Below are positions 22,011-30,748 of a stretch of 34,369 bases of DNA, in pieces; position 1 is the stretch's first letter, and each line of letters starts with the position of its first letter. Position numbers and translations under genes: made by a program. Below the pieces are notes generated by a model that was given only the letters and a program-made list of their open reading frames with translations, made no database searches and was not told the DNA's origin. The DNA is from Hymenobacter aerophilus DSM 13606 (lineage in GTDB: Bacteria; Bacteroidota; Bacteroidia; Cytophagales; Hymenobacteraceae). The DNA lies in contig NZ_KB907834.1 of assembly GCF_000382225.1 (NCBI RefSeq), forward strand, positions 1-34,369, given 5' to 3'.

Positions 22011-24926
22011 TTACTTATTCACAACCAGGCGGATGGATTGCTGCTGGGCGCCGGCGTTCAGGCGAACCATATACACACCGTTAGCCAGATTCTGCAGGGG
22101 CAGCTCGCGCATCTGCGCGCCGGCCGGCTGGCGGGTGGCGGGCAGGGTTTGTACCGTGGCGCCGAGCAGGTTGGCAACGGTAACCTGCACCATAGCGGCC
22201 TGCGGCAGCTCGTAGCGAAGCTGGGCCATGGCGCCGGCCGGGTTGGGCTGGGCCGTAAGCTGTAGCGCGGCGGTGCTGGCGCGGCGGGTACCCAGGATTA
22301 CGTTGGCAGGCGCCTGAATGCGGCGAGAGGTATAGACCGCATACTGGCCGGGAGCCAGCGTGAGCGGGGCCGACGGGTTAGTGACGGTCAGGGCCTCGCC
22401 GGTCAGGTAGTTATACCAGGTACCAGCGCTCTGGAAGTTGGGCACCACCGTGGCCGTCGTCACATCGAAGTTGCCCACGATGGTGACGTTGAGGCGCGGG
22501 TCGGTGAGCTGCAGGGTTTTCACGGCGCCATTCAGGTTTTGGGTGAACGTGGCGGGGTTTTCGAAGGCGGGCTCCTGCACTTTGAGATAGATCAGGTTCC
22601 GGTACACATCGTAGAGGTGGCTGCGGTTGTTGTCCTGGTAGTAATTCCAGAGCACGGGCTTGTTGGCCAGCTTACACTGGTCGTTTTCGGCGTAGGGCAA
22701 GGGCACGGTGCCGTCGGGGCAGCTGAAGATGGATTTATCGTAGCCGACTTCCCCAAACTGCCAGATCATTTTTGGGCCGGGTACGGTGAAGAAGAACGCG
22801 GCGGCCATTTCCTGGCGCTTGAGGGCGGTAGGCAGGCTTTTCACCGAGTACGAGCCCGAGGCATTGCCATACGTCAGGTTCTTGTACATCAGGCGCTCCT
22901 CGTCGTGGCTTTCCATGTAGGTTACTAGATTGGGCTGGCTCCAGCCGCGCTGCTTGTAGTAGCCGCCGCTGAAGTTGGATTTGCCGCCGTCGTGGTAGCC
23001 CATCGTGGCCTCGTTGTAGGCATCGGTCATCTTGCCCCACAGCAGCAGGCCCATGTCGGCCAGCACTTTTTCCTCGTCGTTGTTGCCCAGGTGCTCCAGA
23101 ATGGCATACGAGGAGGCATCAACGCTCACCTGGAAATCGTGGTAGTCCTTCCAGATGTTCACCCGCGACTGGTCGTACTGGCTCCATAAAGCTACCTTCT
23201 CATCATTCGACAACCCCGGCAGATCAGACACTTTCTGGGTGAAGCCCTTGCTCAGGTCGAAGCGGTAGCCGTCGATGTTGTAGTTTTTCAGCCAGAACTC
23301 AATTACCTGCTTGCTGAAGTAGCGGGTGAAGGGACTTTCGTGGTTGAAATCGTAGCCCACATTGAAGGGGTGCGTGGCGGTGCGGTTGAACCAGGGGTTG
23401 TCGGGAGCCGGGTTGCCGTCCTCGAAATACAACTGCACCATCGGGCTCTGGCCAAACGACTGGTTGAGCACCACGTCGAGCACCACGGCGATGCCGCGCT
23501 TGTGGCACTCATCGATAAAGCGCTTGAGGTCGTTTTTGGGGCCGTAGTACTTATCGGGGGCGAAGTAGAACGACGTGTTGTAGCCCCAGCTTTCGTTGCC
23601 TTCGAACTCGTTCACGGGCATCAGCTCAATCACGTTCACGCCCAGGCGCTGCAGGTAAGCCAGCGTGTCGGTGAGGGTTTTGTAATCGTGCTTAGCCAGA
23701 AAGTCGCGCACCAGTAGCTCGTACACCACCATATCCTCCTTCTTGGGGCGCTGGAAATTGGTGTTCTGAAACGTGTACACCGGGGCATTGCTCTGCAGCA
23801 CCGACACATTGCCGCTTTGGCCGGCCGGGTAGGGTTTCAGGTTGGGGTACGTGGCGCTCGTAATGAAACGGTCGTCGTTGGGGTCGAGGATTTTTTCGGT
23901 GTAGGGGTCGGCTATTTTCAAGCGGCCATCCACCAGATACTGGTAGGCGTACTCCTGGCCGGGCGTCAGGCCATCAACCTGCACCCACCAGCGGCCGTTC
24001 ACCGAGTTGTCGGCCAGCCCATCGGTGCCCGGCGTGCGCTTCATATAGCCGGCGGCGGTGGCCGTCCAGTTGTTGAATTCGCCGATAACGTGCACGAAAC
24101 TCTTGTTGGGAGCCGTGAGGCTGAAGATAGCCGAGGTGCCGTTGTTGATATAGGTAACGCCGTTGCGATTGGCACCGGTGGGCAGCGCGGCCACCGTTAC
24201 GGCGTCGCGGGTTTGCAGCGTCAGCTCGGTGGCGGCCGAGGCCGTACCGGTGGAGGCCGTGAGGCGTAGCGTGTTGGCGCCGGCTTGCGTGAGCGTGATG
24301 TTGGCGCTGATGCTGGTGGCGTTGGCGGCCGTGGCTACCTGGGTGCCATTGAGCAGCAACGCCAGGTTGGCGGGCACGGCCGAAGTGCCGGCAACGGGCG
24401 TAGGCGTATTAATAGGCAGTACAAACGGGCCGGGGCCGGCGGGCTGCGTGAAGCGCAGGTCAAAATCGTTCTGGGCCACATCCACGAAAATGTCGCCGCC
24501 GCCGGTGGCGCGTCCCACAAGCGAGCCGTCGGCGTTGCGGAACACCATGGCCAGGCGCAGAATCTGCTCGGCGGCCGGCACGTTGTACCAGGCCCGCACG
24601 CTGGGCGTCAGGGCGATGGTGTAGCGGTTGGGGTTGGTGGCGCTGCGCGTGAGCTTGATGGAGGGGTCGGGGGCGTTGAAGTTGGTAAACTTCACATGCT
24701 TCCAGTCGGAAGGGCTGGTGCTCAGGTTGGTGATGACACCGGTATGCACATATACGTCGCCGCTGAAATTGGCTAGTGCTGCATTGCCCTGGGTGGCATC
24801 GAAGGTGAGCGTGAGGGCCTGCGCGGCCGTGAACGAGGCGGGCTGTGCAGTGACCACCTGGGCCCACGAATCGGGGCGGGCGGCTCCAAAAGCCAGCAGT
24901 ACCAAAAAAAGTCGAAGTATCCGCAT
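22011..24926 (-). CDS. secreted GH13 alpha-amylase-type enzyme with T9SS sorting domain
   Basis: A 971-residue exported glycoside hydrolase. Residues 1-23 are a signal peptide; about 24-245 are two beta-sandwich regions; about 260-365 is an isoamylase-type N-terminal module (FVHVIGEFNNWTATAAGYMK, YLVDGRLKIADPY). The GH13 barrel spans about 395-790: region I DVVLNQ (484-489), nucleophile Asp557 in GYRFDLSKGF, acid/base Glu611 in AILEHLG and the transition-state Asp675 in ESHDEERL. Two usual His residues differ (NQ in place of NH in region I, ESHD in place of NHD). The C-terminus has a T9SS domain (TAQPNPAGAM, NGVYMVRL). It likely trims starch outside the cell before SusC import. A possible promoter box TATCTTTA lies at 25033-25026. 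Confidence 0.93.
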   Translation of the reverse strand: MRILRLFLVLLAFGAARPDSWAQVVTAQPASFTAAQALTLTFDATQGNAALANFSGDVYVHTGVITNLSTSPSDWKHVKFTNFNAPDPSIKLTRSATNPNRYTIALTPSVRAWYNVPAAEQILRLAMVFRNADGSLVGRATGGGDIFVDVAQNDFDLRFTQPAGPGPFVLPINTPTPVAGTSAVPANLALLLNGTQVATAANATSISANITLTQAGANTLRLTASTGTASAATELTLQTRDAVTVAALPTGANRNGVTYINNGTSAIFSLTAPNKSFVHVIGEFNNWTATAAGYMKRTPGTDGLADNSVNGRWWVQVDGLTPGQEYAYQYLVDGRLKIADPYTEKILDPNDDRFITSATYPNLKPYPAGQSGNVSVLQSNAPVYTFQNTNFQRPKKEDMVVYELLVRDFLAKHDYKTLTDTLAYLQRLGVNVIELMPVNEFEGNESWGYNTSFYFAPDKYYGPKNDLKRFIDECHKRGIAVVLDVVLNQSFGQSPMVQLYFEDGNPAPDNPWFNRTATHPFNVGYDFNHESPFTRYFSKQVIEFWLKNYNIDGYRFDLSKGFTQKVSDLPGLSNDEKVALWSQYDQSRVNIWKDYHDFQVSVDASSYAILEHLGNNDEEKVLADMGLLLWGKMTDAYNEATMGYHDGGKSNFSGGYYKQRGWSQPNLVTYMESHDEERLMYKNLTYGNASGSYSVKSLPTALKRQEMAAAFFFTVPGPKMIWQFGEVGYDKSIFSCPDGTVPLPYAENDQCKLANKPVLWNYYQDNNRSHLYDVYRNLIYLKVQEPAFENPATFTQNLNGAVKTLQLTDPRLNVTIVGNFDVTTATVVPNFQSAGTWYNYLTGEALTVTNPSAPLTLAPGQYAVYTSRRIQAPANVILGTRRASTAALQLTAQPNPAGAMAQLRYELPQAAMVQVTVANLLGATVQTLPATRQPAGAQMRELPLQNLANGVYMVRLNAGAQQQSIRLVVNK

Positions 24927-25046
24927 AAGAGAACTGGTTGGAATTTTCAGAAATCAGCCTTGAACCCTAATGCTGCGTTTGCTCAAAAACTTACCATAAA
25001 TCAGCTACACAGCACAAGGGAGCATTAAAGATACAACGCCACCCCG

Positions 25047-26102
25047 ATGCTGACCAAGCCTTTAGCTGCATTTAGCGTAGTTTTGACCGGATTTTTTTCG
25101 CCATCCGTGCCCCTGCCCTCTTCCGGTCTTCGTTCTTTTCTGCGCCTGGGGCTGTTGGCCGGACTGTTGACGCTGGCCGCGCCGGCGCCGGCCCAGATAC
25201 CACAGGCGGCCCCTGAAGCCCCGATGCCGCAACCGTCCGTTCTGCGCGTGGCCCAGCCGGCCCCGGCCGATAGCCTGCCTGGGGCCAGGCTGCCGCGGCT
25301 CAACCAGAGGCTGCCGCTGCTGGCGGGTGGGCTGGTGGTGTCGTACTCGTCGCTGATGCTGGTGCTGAGCAAGGGCTGGTACACGGGCGAGCGAACCGAT
25401 TTCCACTGGTTCAACGACCTGCCCGAGTGGAAGCAGCTGGATAAGGCCGGGCACTTCTGGGGCGCCTTCCACGAAAGCCGCGGTGCCGTGGACATGCTGC
25501 GCTGGGCCGGCGTGCCCGACCGCCGGGCCCTTTGGTACGGCGGCTTCGTGGGCTTCCTGCTGCAAAGCCCCATCGAACTGCTCGACGGCCGCGACCCGGA
25601 GTACGGCGCCTCCGCCACCGATTTGGCCGCCAACTTCCTGGGCTCGGCCGGCCTGATTGGCCAGCAGCTGGCCTGGAACGAGGTGCGCATCATGCCCAAG
25701 CTCTCCTTCCACCCCACCCGCTACGCCGACCTGCGCCCCAACGTGCTGGGCAGCAACCTGGGCGAGCAGTTTCTGAAGGATTACAACGGCCAGACCTACT
25801 GGCTCGCCACCGATGTGGGCGCGTTTCTGCCCGCCGGCAGCCGCTGGCCCCGCTGGCTGCAGCCGGCCGTGGGCTACGGCGCCCAACAGATGGTTTATAA
25901 CGACCCCGACCGTAACGCCGCGCTGGGTCTGCGCTCCTACCGCCAGTTCTACCTCAGCCTCGATGTGGACCTGCGCCGCATCCCGACCCGCAACAAAGTG
26001 CTCAAAAAGGTGTTCTACGCCCTCAGCATCTTCCACCTGCCCGCCCCCGCCCTCGAGTGGAACCCGCGCCGCGGCTTCGTGGCCCACGGGCTGTACTACT
26101 AA
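25047..26102 (+). CDS. DUF2279 (YfiM-like) predicted membrane or periplasmic protein
   Basis: A 351-residue protein with an N-terminal hydrophobic segment (about 28-48) ending in APAQ, followed by a Pro/Ala-rich linker and a DUF2279-type core: HWFNDLPEWKQLDKAGHFWG, then HESRGAVDMLRWAGVPDRRA, with several hydrophobic helices. The function of this family is not known. The first Met at 25047 leaves a long stretch before the hydrophobic segment; a start further in (none with a clear ribosome site) is possible. It is divergent from the amylase gene, 120 bp apart. Its stop codon touches the palindrome at 26102. Confidence 0.75.
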   Translation: MLTKPLAAFSVVLTGFFSPSVPLPSSGLRSFLRLGLLAGLLTLAAPAPAQIPQAAPEAPMPQPSVLRVAQPAPADSLPGARLPRLNQRLPLLAGGLVVSYSSLMLVLSKGWYTGERTDFHWFNDLPEWKQLDKAGHFWGAFHESRGAVDMLRWAGVPDRRALWYGGFVGFLLQSPIELLDGRDPEYGASATDLAANFLGSAGLIGQQLAWNEVRIMPKLSFHPTRYADLRPNVLGSNLGEQFLKDYNGQTYWLATDVGAFLPAGSRWPRWLQPAVGYGAQQMVYNDPDRNAALGLRSYRQFYLSLDVDLRRIPTRNKVLKKVFYALSIFHLPAPALEWNPRRGFVAHGLYY

Positions 26103-26280
26103 ATCACAGATTTTCGCTGATTTTTGCGCTGATTACGCAGATTCTTTTGGCCATCGGCTCGTTGTATTCAGTCAGCCAAATCAGAATCTCCGTAAGCAAA
26201 TGGCGACCTTTGCCGGTAGCACGCTGGTTGGATGAACGAATCAGCAAAATCAGCGAAAGAATCAGCGAAAATCTGTGATT
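26102..26280. repeat. CGCTGATT inverted repeat filling the gap before the Smr gene
   Basis: AATCACAGATTTTCGCTGATT (26102-26122, two pieces of 20 and 1 bases) is perfectly complementary to 26260-26280. More CGCTGATT and CAGCGAAA units lie next to each arm. The repeat begins at the last base of the preceding stop codon and ends one base before the next start codon, so it occupies the whole 179-bp gap. Confidence 0.88.
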
Positions 26281-26281
26281 T

Positions 26282-27487
26282 ATGAATATTGGAGACCGAG
26301 TACGCCTGCTGACCGGGCGCGAAGAAGGCATCATTACCCGCCTGCTCAGCGACGAGCTGGTGGAAGTGGCCATTGATAACGATTTCACCATTCCGGTGCT
26401 GCGCCGCGAGATTGTGGTGGTAGCAGCCGAGGAAACCAAGGCCTTCGGCAAGAGTACCGCCGCCGTAGAATCGGAGAAGAAAGCCGCCGCCAGCGGGGCC
26501 GATATGGCCGCCAAGGCCGCCAAAAAAGCGGGCATTGCAACCGATGCGTCGGCAGCTACGGCCGCCAAGGGCGAAAGCCCCGCCCCCCTCAAGGCCGACA
26601 AAGCCCAGGCGGCGCCGGTGCAGAAGGGTGTTTACCTGGCCCTCACGCACCAGTCGCCCGAGCTGCTGGCGCTGCACCTGGTTAACCACACCGACCGCAC
26701 CGTGCTCTTTACGCTGGGCGAGGAGAAGGCCGGCGGGCAGTACCGGGCCCTCAAGGCCGGGACACTGGAGGCCAAATCGGCCAGCGAGGCGCTGGGGCAC
26801 TGGCACCTCAAGGATTTCGACCAGTGGCCGGCGCTGCTGGTGCAGCTGCTGCCGTTCCAGTTCAACAGCCCCAGCGCGTTCGAGCTGGTAAACAAGCGGC
26901 AGCAGTTCAAGGCGGCCAGCTTCTATACCAGCCGCCAGCCCAACGTGCCGGTGCTCCAGCGCGAGGCCTACCTGTTCCAGCTCGACGAGAAGCCCGCCGT
27001 TCCGGTAGCCCTGCCCCCCGCCGAAACCGGGCAGCCAACCAACGCACCGGCGGCCGCAAAGCCGCAGTCTGGCAACAAGCCACAGCCCAACGACAAGCAG
27101 CAGCTGGCCGACAAGCTGAAGGCCCAACTGACCGGAAATGCGCCCGCCAAACCCGCCGCCGTGGCCCCCGCGCCCGAACCGGCCAAAGCCCTGGTAGCGC
27201 CGCCCCATGAAGTCGACCTGCATTTGGAGGCGCTGCAACCTGAGGGCGGCACCGAGGGCCTGAGCAACTCGGCCATCCTCAAGCTGCAGCTCGAAGCCTT
27301 TGAGGATACGTTGAGCCGCGCGCTGGCCACCAACATGCACGAAATCGTCTACATCCACGGCTCAGGCAACGGCACGCTGCGCAAGGAGTTGCACAAGCTG
27401 CTGAGCCGCAACCGCGACATCAAATTCTTCGAGGATTCGATGAAGGAGAAGTTCGGCTACGGCGCCACGCTGGTGCGGTTGAAGTAG
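26282..27487 (+). CDS. DUF2027 and Smr-domain protein
   Basis: A 401-residue protein. Residues 1-48 (MNIGDRVRLLTGREEGIITR, then IDNDFTIPVLRREIVVV) are the DUF2027 N-terminal beta domain of Bacteroidota MutS2-related proteins. Two low-complexity Ala/Lys/Pro-rich linkers (about 58-115 and 245-300) flank a beta-rich central domain. Residues about 308-401 are an Smr domain with VDLHLE and the HGSGNG loop in EIVYIHGSGNGTLRKELHKLL. Smr domains bind or nick nucleic acids; there is no MutS ATPase here. Cytoplasmic. Precise role unknown. Confidence 0.88.
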   Translation: MNIGDRVRLLTGREEGIITRLLSDELVEVAIDNDFTIPVLRREIVVVAAEETKAFGKSTAAVESEKKAAASGADMAAKAAKKAGIATDASAATAAKGESPAPLKADKAQAAPVQKGVYLALTHQSPELLALHLVNHTDRTVLFTLGEEKAGGQYRALKAGTLEAKSASEALGHWHLKDFDQWPALLVQLLPFQFNSPSAFELVNKRQQFKAASFYTSRQPNVPVLQREAYLFQLDEKPAVPVALPPAETGQPTNAPAAAKPQSGNKPQPNDKQQLADKLKAQLTGNAPAKPAAVAPAPEPAKALVAPPHEVDLHLEALQPEGGTEGLSNSAILKLQLEAFEDTLSRALATNMHEIVYIHGSGNGTLRKELHKLLSRNRDIKFFEDSMKEKFGYGATLVRLK

Positions 27488-27520
27488 ACTTGCAGGTAGC
27501 TGAGCACTTTAGTTGACGCA

Positions 27521-27621
27521 CTGTCATCCTGAGCGTAGCGAAGGACCTTATCACGTCAGAACTGCCGTAACAACGGTTTGCTCTGACGTGATAAGGTCCT
27601 TCGCTGCGCTCAGGATGACAG
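27521..27621. repeat. TGTCATCC palindrome upstream of the M1 peptidase gene
   Basis: Arms of 40 nt (27521-27560 and 27582-27621) with a single mismatch that still allows a G-U pair. Same family as the copies in the trp operon; the outer 29 nt are nearly identical to 5343-5372, while the inner arm (TATCACGTCAGA) differs. Confidence 0.9.
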
Positions 27622-27629
27622 GCTTTTTG

Positions 27630-27660
27630 TTGCCCACTCTCCCACCAACTCTCTACCTTG
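27630..27660 (+). promoter_or_regulatory. candidate promoter of the M1 peptidase gene
   Basis: TTG (27630-27632), 21 nt, TACCTTG (27654-27660), close to the phylum consensus, 22 bp before the start codon. Confidence 0.45.
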
Positions 27661-27682
27661 CGGCTTCAACCAGCTTTGCCGC

Positions 27683-29566
27683 ATGAAACTCCCCGCGCTC
27701 CTCGCCGCTTCTCTCCTACTGCTGCCCCTCACGCTACCAGCCCAAAAGCTGCCGGTGTCGCGCACCATTCAGGCCACCTACAACAAGGGCACCCGGGCCG
27801 AAAACGGGCTGCCGGGCCCCAAGTACTGGCAGAACTCGGCCGACTATAAAATCAAAGTACGTTTCGATCCGGCCACGCGGCTAGTACAGGGCGAAATGGA
27901 GGTCGATTACCACAACCAGAGTCCCGACACGCTACGGCAGGTGTGGTTTAAGCTCTACCCTAATCTTTACCAGAAGGGCGCGGCGCGGGCCGGCGGTATG
28001 AAGCCGGAGGACGTGGGCGGGGGTATGCAGCTAGAAAAAATCAAAGTAAATGGCCAAGCGGGCTACTTTGATAAGTCACAACCCCAAGGCACCAACTTCG
28101 TGTTCGGACCTCCGGTGCTCACCAAACCTATCCTGCCCGGCCAGACGGCCAAGGTTAGTGCCTCCTACTCGTACACGCTGAACGCCGGCTCGCACATGCG
28201 CACCGGACAGGTCGAGCCCAACGCCGATTTCGTGGCCTACTTCTTCCCCCGCGTGGCCGTCTACGACGACATCGACGGCTGGAACCGCAACCCCTACCTC
28301 GGCTCCCAGGAGTTCTACAACGACTTCGCCAACTTCTCGGTTGATGTTACCGTGCCCAAAAACTTCGTGGTGTGGGCCACCGGCGACCTGACCAACGCCG
28401 ACCAAGTACTCACCCCAAAGTACGCCCAGCGCCTGCGCCAGGCCGAAACCCAGGACCGTATCACCAGCATCATCACCGAAGACGATCTGAAAAAGGGCGG
28501 CATTACGGCCACCAAAAACCCCGAAAACACCTGGCACTTCGAGGCCAAAAACGTAACGGACTTCGTGTTTGCCACCACCGACCATTACGTGTGGCAGTCG
28601 AGCAGCCTGGTAGTCGACCCGGCCACCAAGCGCCGCACGCGGGTGGATGCCGTATTCAACCCCAAGCACAAGGACTACGCCGAGGTGGTGGATTTCGCCC
28701 GCCAGACGGTGCAGGCCATGAGCTACACCTTCCCGAAGTGGCCCTTCCCCTACTCCCACGAAACCGTGTTCGACGGCCTCGACCAGATGGAGTACCCGAT
28801 GATGGTGAACGACAACCCCACCGAAACCCGCGAGGACGGCATTACGCTCACGGTCCACGAAATCTTCCACACCATGTTCCCCTTCTATTTGGGAACCAAC
28901 GAAACCAAGTACGGCTGGATGGACGAGGGCTGGGCCACCATCGGCGAGTGGATTATCTCGGGCATGATTGACCCCAAACTCGACGACAACTACGGCATCG
29001 GGCCTTATTCTGCCGGCGCCGACACCGAAGTGGATGTGCCTATTATGACGCTGAGCACCCAGCAAACGGGCACGGCGTTCTACCTCAACTCCTACCCCAA
29101 ACCCGGCCTGGGCTACCTCTACGTGAAGGATTTGCTCGGCGACGAGCTGTTCACGAAAGCCCTGCACCACTACATCCGCAACTGGCAGGGCAAGCACCCC
29201 ATGCCCCACGATTTCTTCAATGCGATGAACGCCGGGGCGGGCCGCAACCTCAACTGGTTCTGGCAGCGCTGGTTCTTCGACGCCGGCTACCCCGACCTGG
29301 CCATTCAGCAGGTCACCAAAACCGCCACCGGCTACGACGTCATCGTAGAATCCAAAGGCAGCAAGCCCGTCCCCGTCGACCTCACCATCACCTTCGCCGA
29401 CAACTCGACCGCCAAAATCCACCGCACCATCGGCGTCTGGGAGTCGGGCGCGAAAACCGTTACCGTGCCCGTGCCCACCACCAAAGCCGCGCAGCAGATG
29501 AAGCTCGGTGCCACGCTCGTGCCGGATAGCTTCCCGAAGGATAATGTGTGGGTAGCGGGAAAGTAA
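27683..29566 (+). CDS. secreted M1-family (gluzincin) metallopeptidase
   Basis: A 627-residue protein with a signal peptide (1-20, cut after LPA) and the M1 aminopeptidase layout: an N-terminal beta-saddle domain with YKIKVRFDPATRLVQGEMEV, then the catalytic domain. Zinc ligands are His392 and His396 in HEIFH, with Glu393 as the base and Glu415 in MDEGWA as third ligand, 19 residues on. The exopeptidase motif GxMEN appears as LDQMEYP (about 366-372), so the usual Asn is Tyr, a change common in this subgroup. A C-terminal beta domain follows. It probably cleaves peptides in the periplasm or outside. The stop codon is 8 bp from the RAYT unit. Confidence 0.92.
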   Translation: MKLPALLAASLLLLPLTLPAQKLPVSRTIQATYNKGTRAENGLPGPKYWQNSADYKIKVRFDPATRLVQGEMEVDYHNQSPDTLRQVWFKLYPNLYQKGAARAGGMKPEDVGGGMQLEKIKVNGQAGYFDKSQPQGTNFVFGPPVLTKPILPGQTAKVSASYSYTLNAGSHMRTGQVEPNADFVAYFFPRVAVYDDIDGWNRNPYLGSQEFYNDFANFSVDVTVPKNFVVWATGDLTNADQVLTPKYAQRLRQAETQDRITSIITEDDLKKGGITATKNPENTWHFEAKNVTDFVFATTDHYVWQSSSLVVDPATKRRTRVDAVFNPKHKDYAEVVDFARQTVQAMSYTFPKWPFPYSHETVFDGLDQMEYPMMVNDNPTETREDGITLTVHEIFHTMFPFYLGTNETKYGWMDEGWATIGEWIISGMIDPKLDDNYGIGPYSAGADTEVDVPIMTLSTQQTGTAFYLNSYPKPGLGYLYVKDLLGDELFTKALHHYIRNWQGKHPMPHDFFNAMNAGAGRNLNWFWQRWFFDAGYPDLAIQQVTKTATGYDVIVESKGSKPVPVDLTITFADNSTAKIHRTIGVWESGAKTVTVPVPTTKAAQQMKLGATLVPDSFPKDNVWVAGK

Positions 29567-29574
29567 GCAACAGC

Positions 29575-29687
29575 AGCCCCGGAGGGGCGACATATCGGTA
29601 GCATCAGGTCAGTCGATGACCCGCAAAAGCCCCAGCGGGGCGACACCCATCGTTCAACGGAAGGTGTCGCCCCGCTGGGGCTTTTAC
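29575..29687 (+). repeat. left 113-bp terminal inverted repeat of the RAYT unit
   Basis: Begins AGCCCCGGAGGGGCGACATA and contains two further GCCCC.GGGGC palindromes; matches the complement of 30585-30698 at every position except one missing A near 29603. Weaker inverted similarity continues inward for about 50 bp. Confidence 0.93.
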
Positions 29688-29709
29688 GATGGATGCGGCA
29701 TTCTTTTCT

Positions 29710-29950
29710 ACCGATATGTCACCCCGCCGGGGCTTTTGCGGGGTGTGTGCTGTATCTTCTTTTACCGATATGTCGCCCCGCTGGGGCTTTTGCGGGGGGT
29801 GTGCTGTATCTTCTTCTACCGATATGTCGCCCCGATGGGGCTTTTGCGGGGGGTGTGCTGTATCTTCTTCTACCGATATGTCGCCCCGCTGGGGCTGTAG
29901 GGAGGAATCCTGTATCTTCTTCTGTCGATATGACGCCCCGTTGGGGCTTG
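29710..29950 (+). repeat. left REP array, five units
   Basis: Units start ACCGATATGTCGCCCCGCTG and continue GGGCTTTTGCGGGG; spacing 54, 54, 54 and 52 bp. The hairpin plus T-run of each unit could end transcription coming from the peptidase gene. Confidence 0.93.
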
Positions 29951-29983
29951 GCGCGTATTTCTTTCCGACTATTTCCCAGCTAT

Positions 29984-30454
29984 ATGGCCAATACTTACAC
30001 TCAAATTCACCTGCATATTGTGTTTGCGGTGAAAGGGCGAATCTCACTTATCCCGTTGAAACACGCGGCGACACTTTACCGATATATAACCGGCATCGTC
30101 ACTCAGCAAGGCCAGAAGCTGCTTGCCATCAACGGTATGCCCGACCATGTTCATTTGCTCATCGGCTTGCGACCAGATAAAGCGTTATCCGACCTCATGC
30201 GGGAGGTAAAAGCTAATTCTGCCAAGTTTATCAATGAGCAGCGCTGGGTAGCCGGGAAGTTTGCCTGGCAGGAAGGCTTCGGAGCTTTTTCCTACAGCGC
30301 CTCGCAGTTGCAAACCGTCATCAACTACATCGAGCGGCAGCAGGAACACCACGCTACACGCACGTTCCAGGAGGAATACCGACTTCTGCTGGACCACTTT
30401 GGAGTAGCCTATAACCCCGCCTACCTGTTCACATCGCCTGACGACCCCATGTAG
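29984..30454 (+). CDS. REP-associated tyrosine transposase (RAYT, IS200-like Y1 transposase)
   Basis: A 156-residue protein of the Y1 transposase (HUH) family. The HUH pair is in MPDHVHLLIGL (His55 and His57), and the likely nucleophile is Tyr115 in TVINYIERQQEHH. The N-terminus ANTYTQIHLHIVFAVKGR and the end LLLDHFGV are typical of the short Bacteroidota members. The start at 29984 is chosen because homologues begin just before the YTQIHLHIVF strand; the open frame upstream (to 29693) only crosses the REP array, whose 54-bp period keeps a frame open. It is intact and flanked by REP units in opposite orientation, the usual sign of a RAYT gene. Such enzymes nick and join single-stranded REP hairpins. 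Confidence 0.92.
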   Translation: MANTYTQIHLHIVFAVKGRISLIPLKHAATLYRYITGIVTQQGQKLLAINGMPDHVHLLIGLRPDKALSDLMREVKANSAKFINEQRWVAGKFAWQEGFGAFSYSASQLQTVINYIERQQEHHATRTFQEEYRLLLDHFGVAYNPAYLFTSPDDPM

Positions 30455-30483
30455 TAGAAAGCTTAGCGGAACATACTCCTTAC

Positions 30484-30563
30484 AGCCCCAGCGGGGCGAC
30501 AGATCGGTAGGAAAGCAGATGCCGTATTCATTATAAAAGCCCCAGCGGGGCGACATATCGGTA
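30484..30563 (-). repeat. right REP array, two units
   Basis: AGCCCCAGCGGGGCGACAGA and AGCCCCAGCGGGGCGACATA begin 54 bp apart (30484 and 30538), in the reverse orientation of the left array; the terminal repeat adds further units from 30590. Confidence 0.9.
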
Positions 30564-30584
30564 GAATAGAATGCTGCATTCGTT

Positions 30585-30698
30585 GTAAAAGCCCCAGCGG
30601 GGCGACACCTTCCGTTGAACGATGGGTGTCGCCCCGCTGGGGCTTTTGCGGGTCATCGACTGACCTGATTGCTACCGATATGTCGCCCCTCCGGGGCT
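30585..30698 (-). repeat. right 114-bp terminal inverted repeat of the RAYT unit
   Basis: Reverse complement of 29575-29687 with a single extra base. Ends in CCGGGGCT, 38 bp before the RNase P RNA promoter box. Confidence 0.93.
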
Positions 30699-30735
30699 TA
30701 GCCAGCTAAATACTCGTATCCATCCAAAACCTGCC

Positions 30736-30743
30736 TACCTTTG
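30736..30743 (+). promoter_or_regulatory. -7 box of the RNase P RNA gene
   Basis: TACCTTTG matches TAnnTTTG exactly and is 5 bp before the predicted 5' end of the RNA. No good TTG is seen at -33. Confidence 0.6.
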
Positions 30744-30748
30744 CCCCC

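Larger units (their letters stand above)
29575..30698. mobile_element. REP/RAYT unit: HUH transposase gene between long inverted repeats
   Basis: A 1124-bp unit bounded by a 113-bp left repeat (29575-29687) and a 114-bp right repeat (30585-30698) that are reverse complements except for one inserted base. Inside lie arrays of small palindromes with the core GCCCCGCTGGGGC linked to ACCGATATGTC: five units on the left with a period of 54, 54, 54 and 52 bp (from 29710, 29764, 29818, 29872 and 29924) and two units in opposite orientation on the right (30484 and 30538). All point their ACCGATATG side outward-symmetrically around the transposase gene. REP-associated transposases in other bacteria act on such repeats. 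Confidence 0.88.

Noticed and set aside
29710..29950. CRISPR array
   Set aside because: Repeats of 54-bp period have no unique spacers; the whole unit is conserved, each unit holds a palindrome, and a RAYT gene, not cas genes, is next to it.
29693..29983. N-terminal extension of the RAYT transposase
   Set aside because: The sequence is only REP repeats, kept open because the 54-bp period is a multiple of three; the HUH fold starts after 29984.
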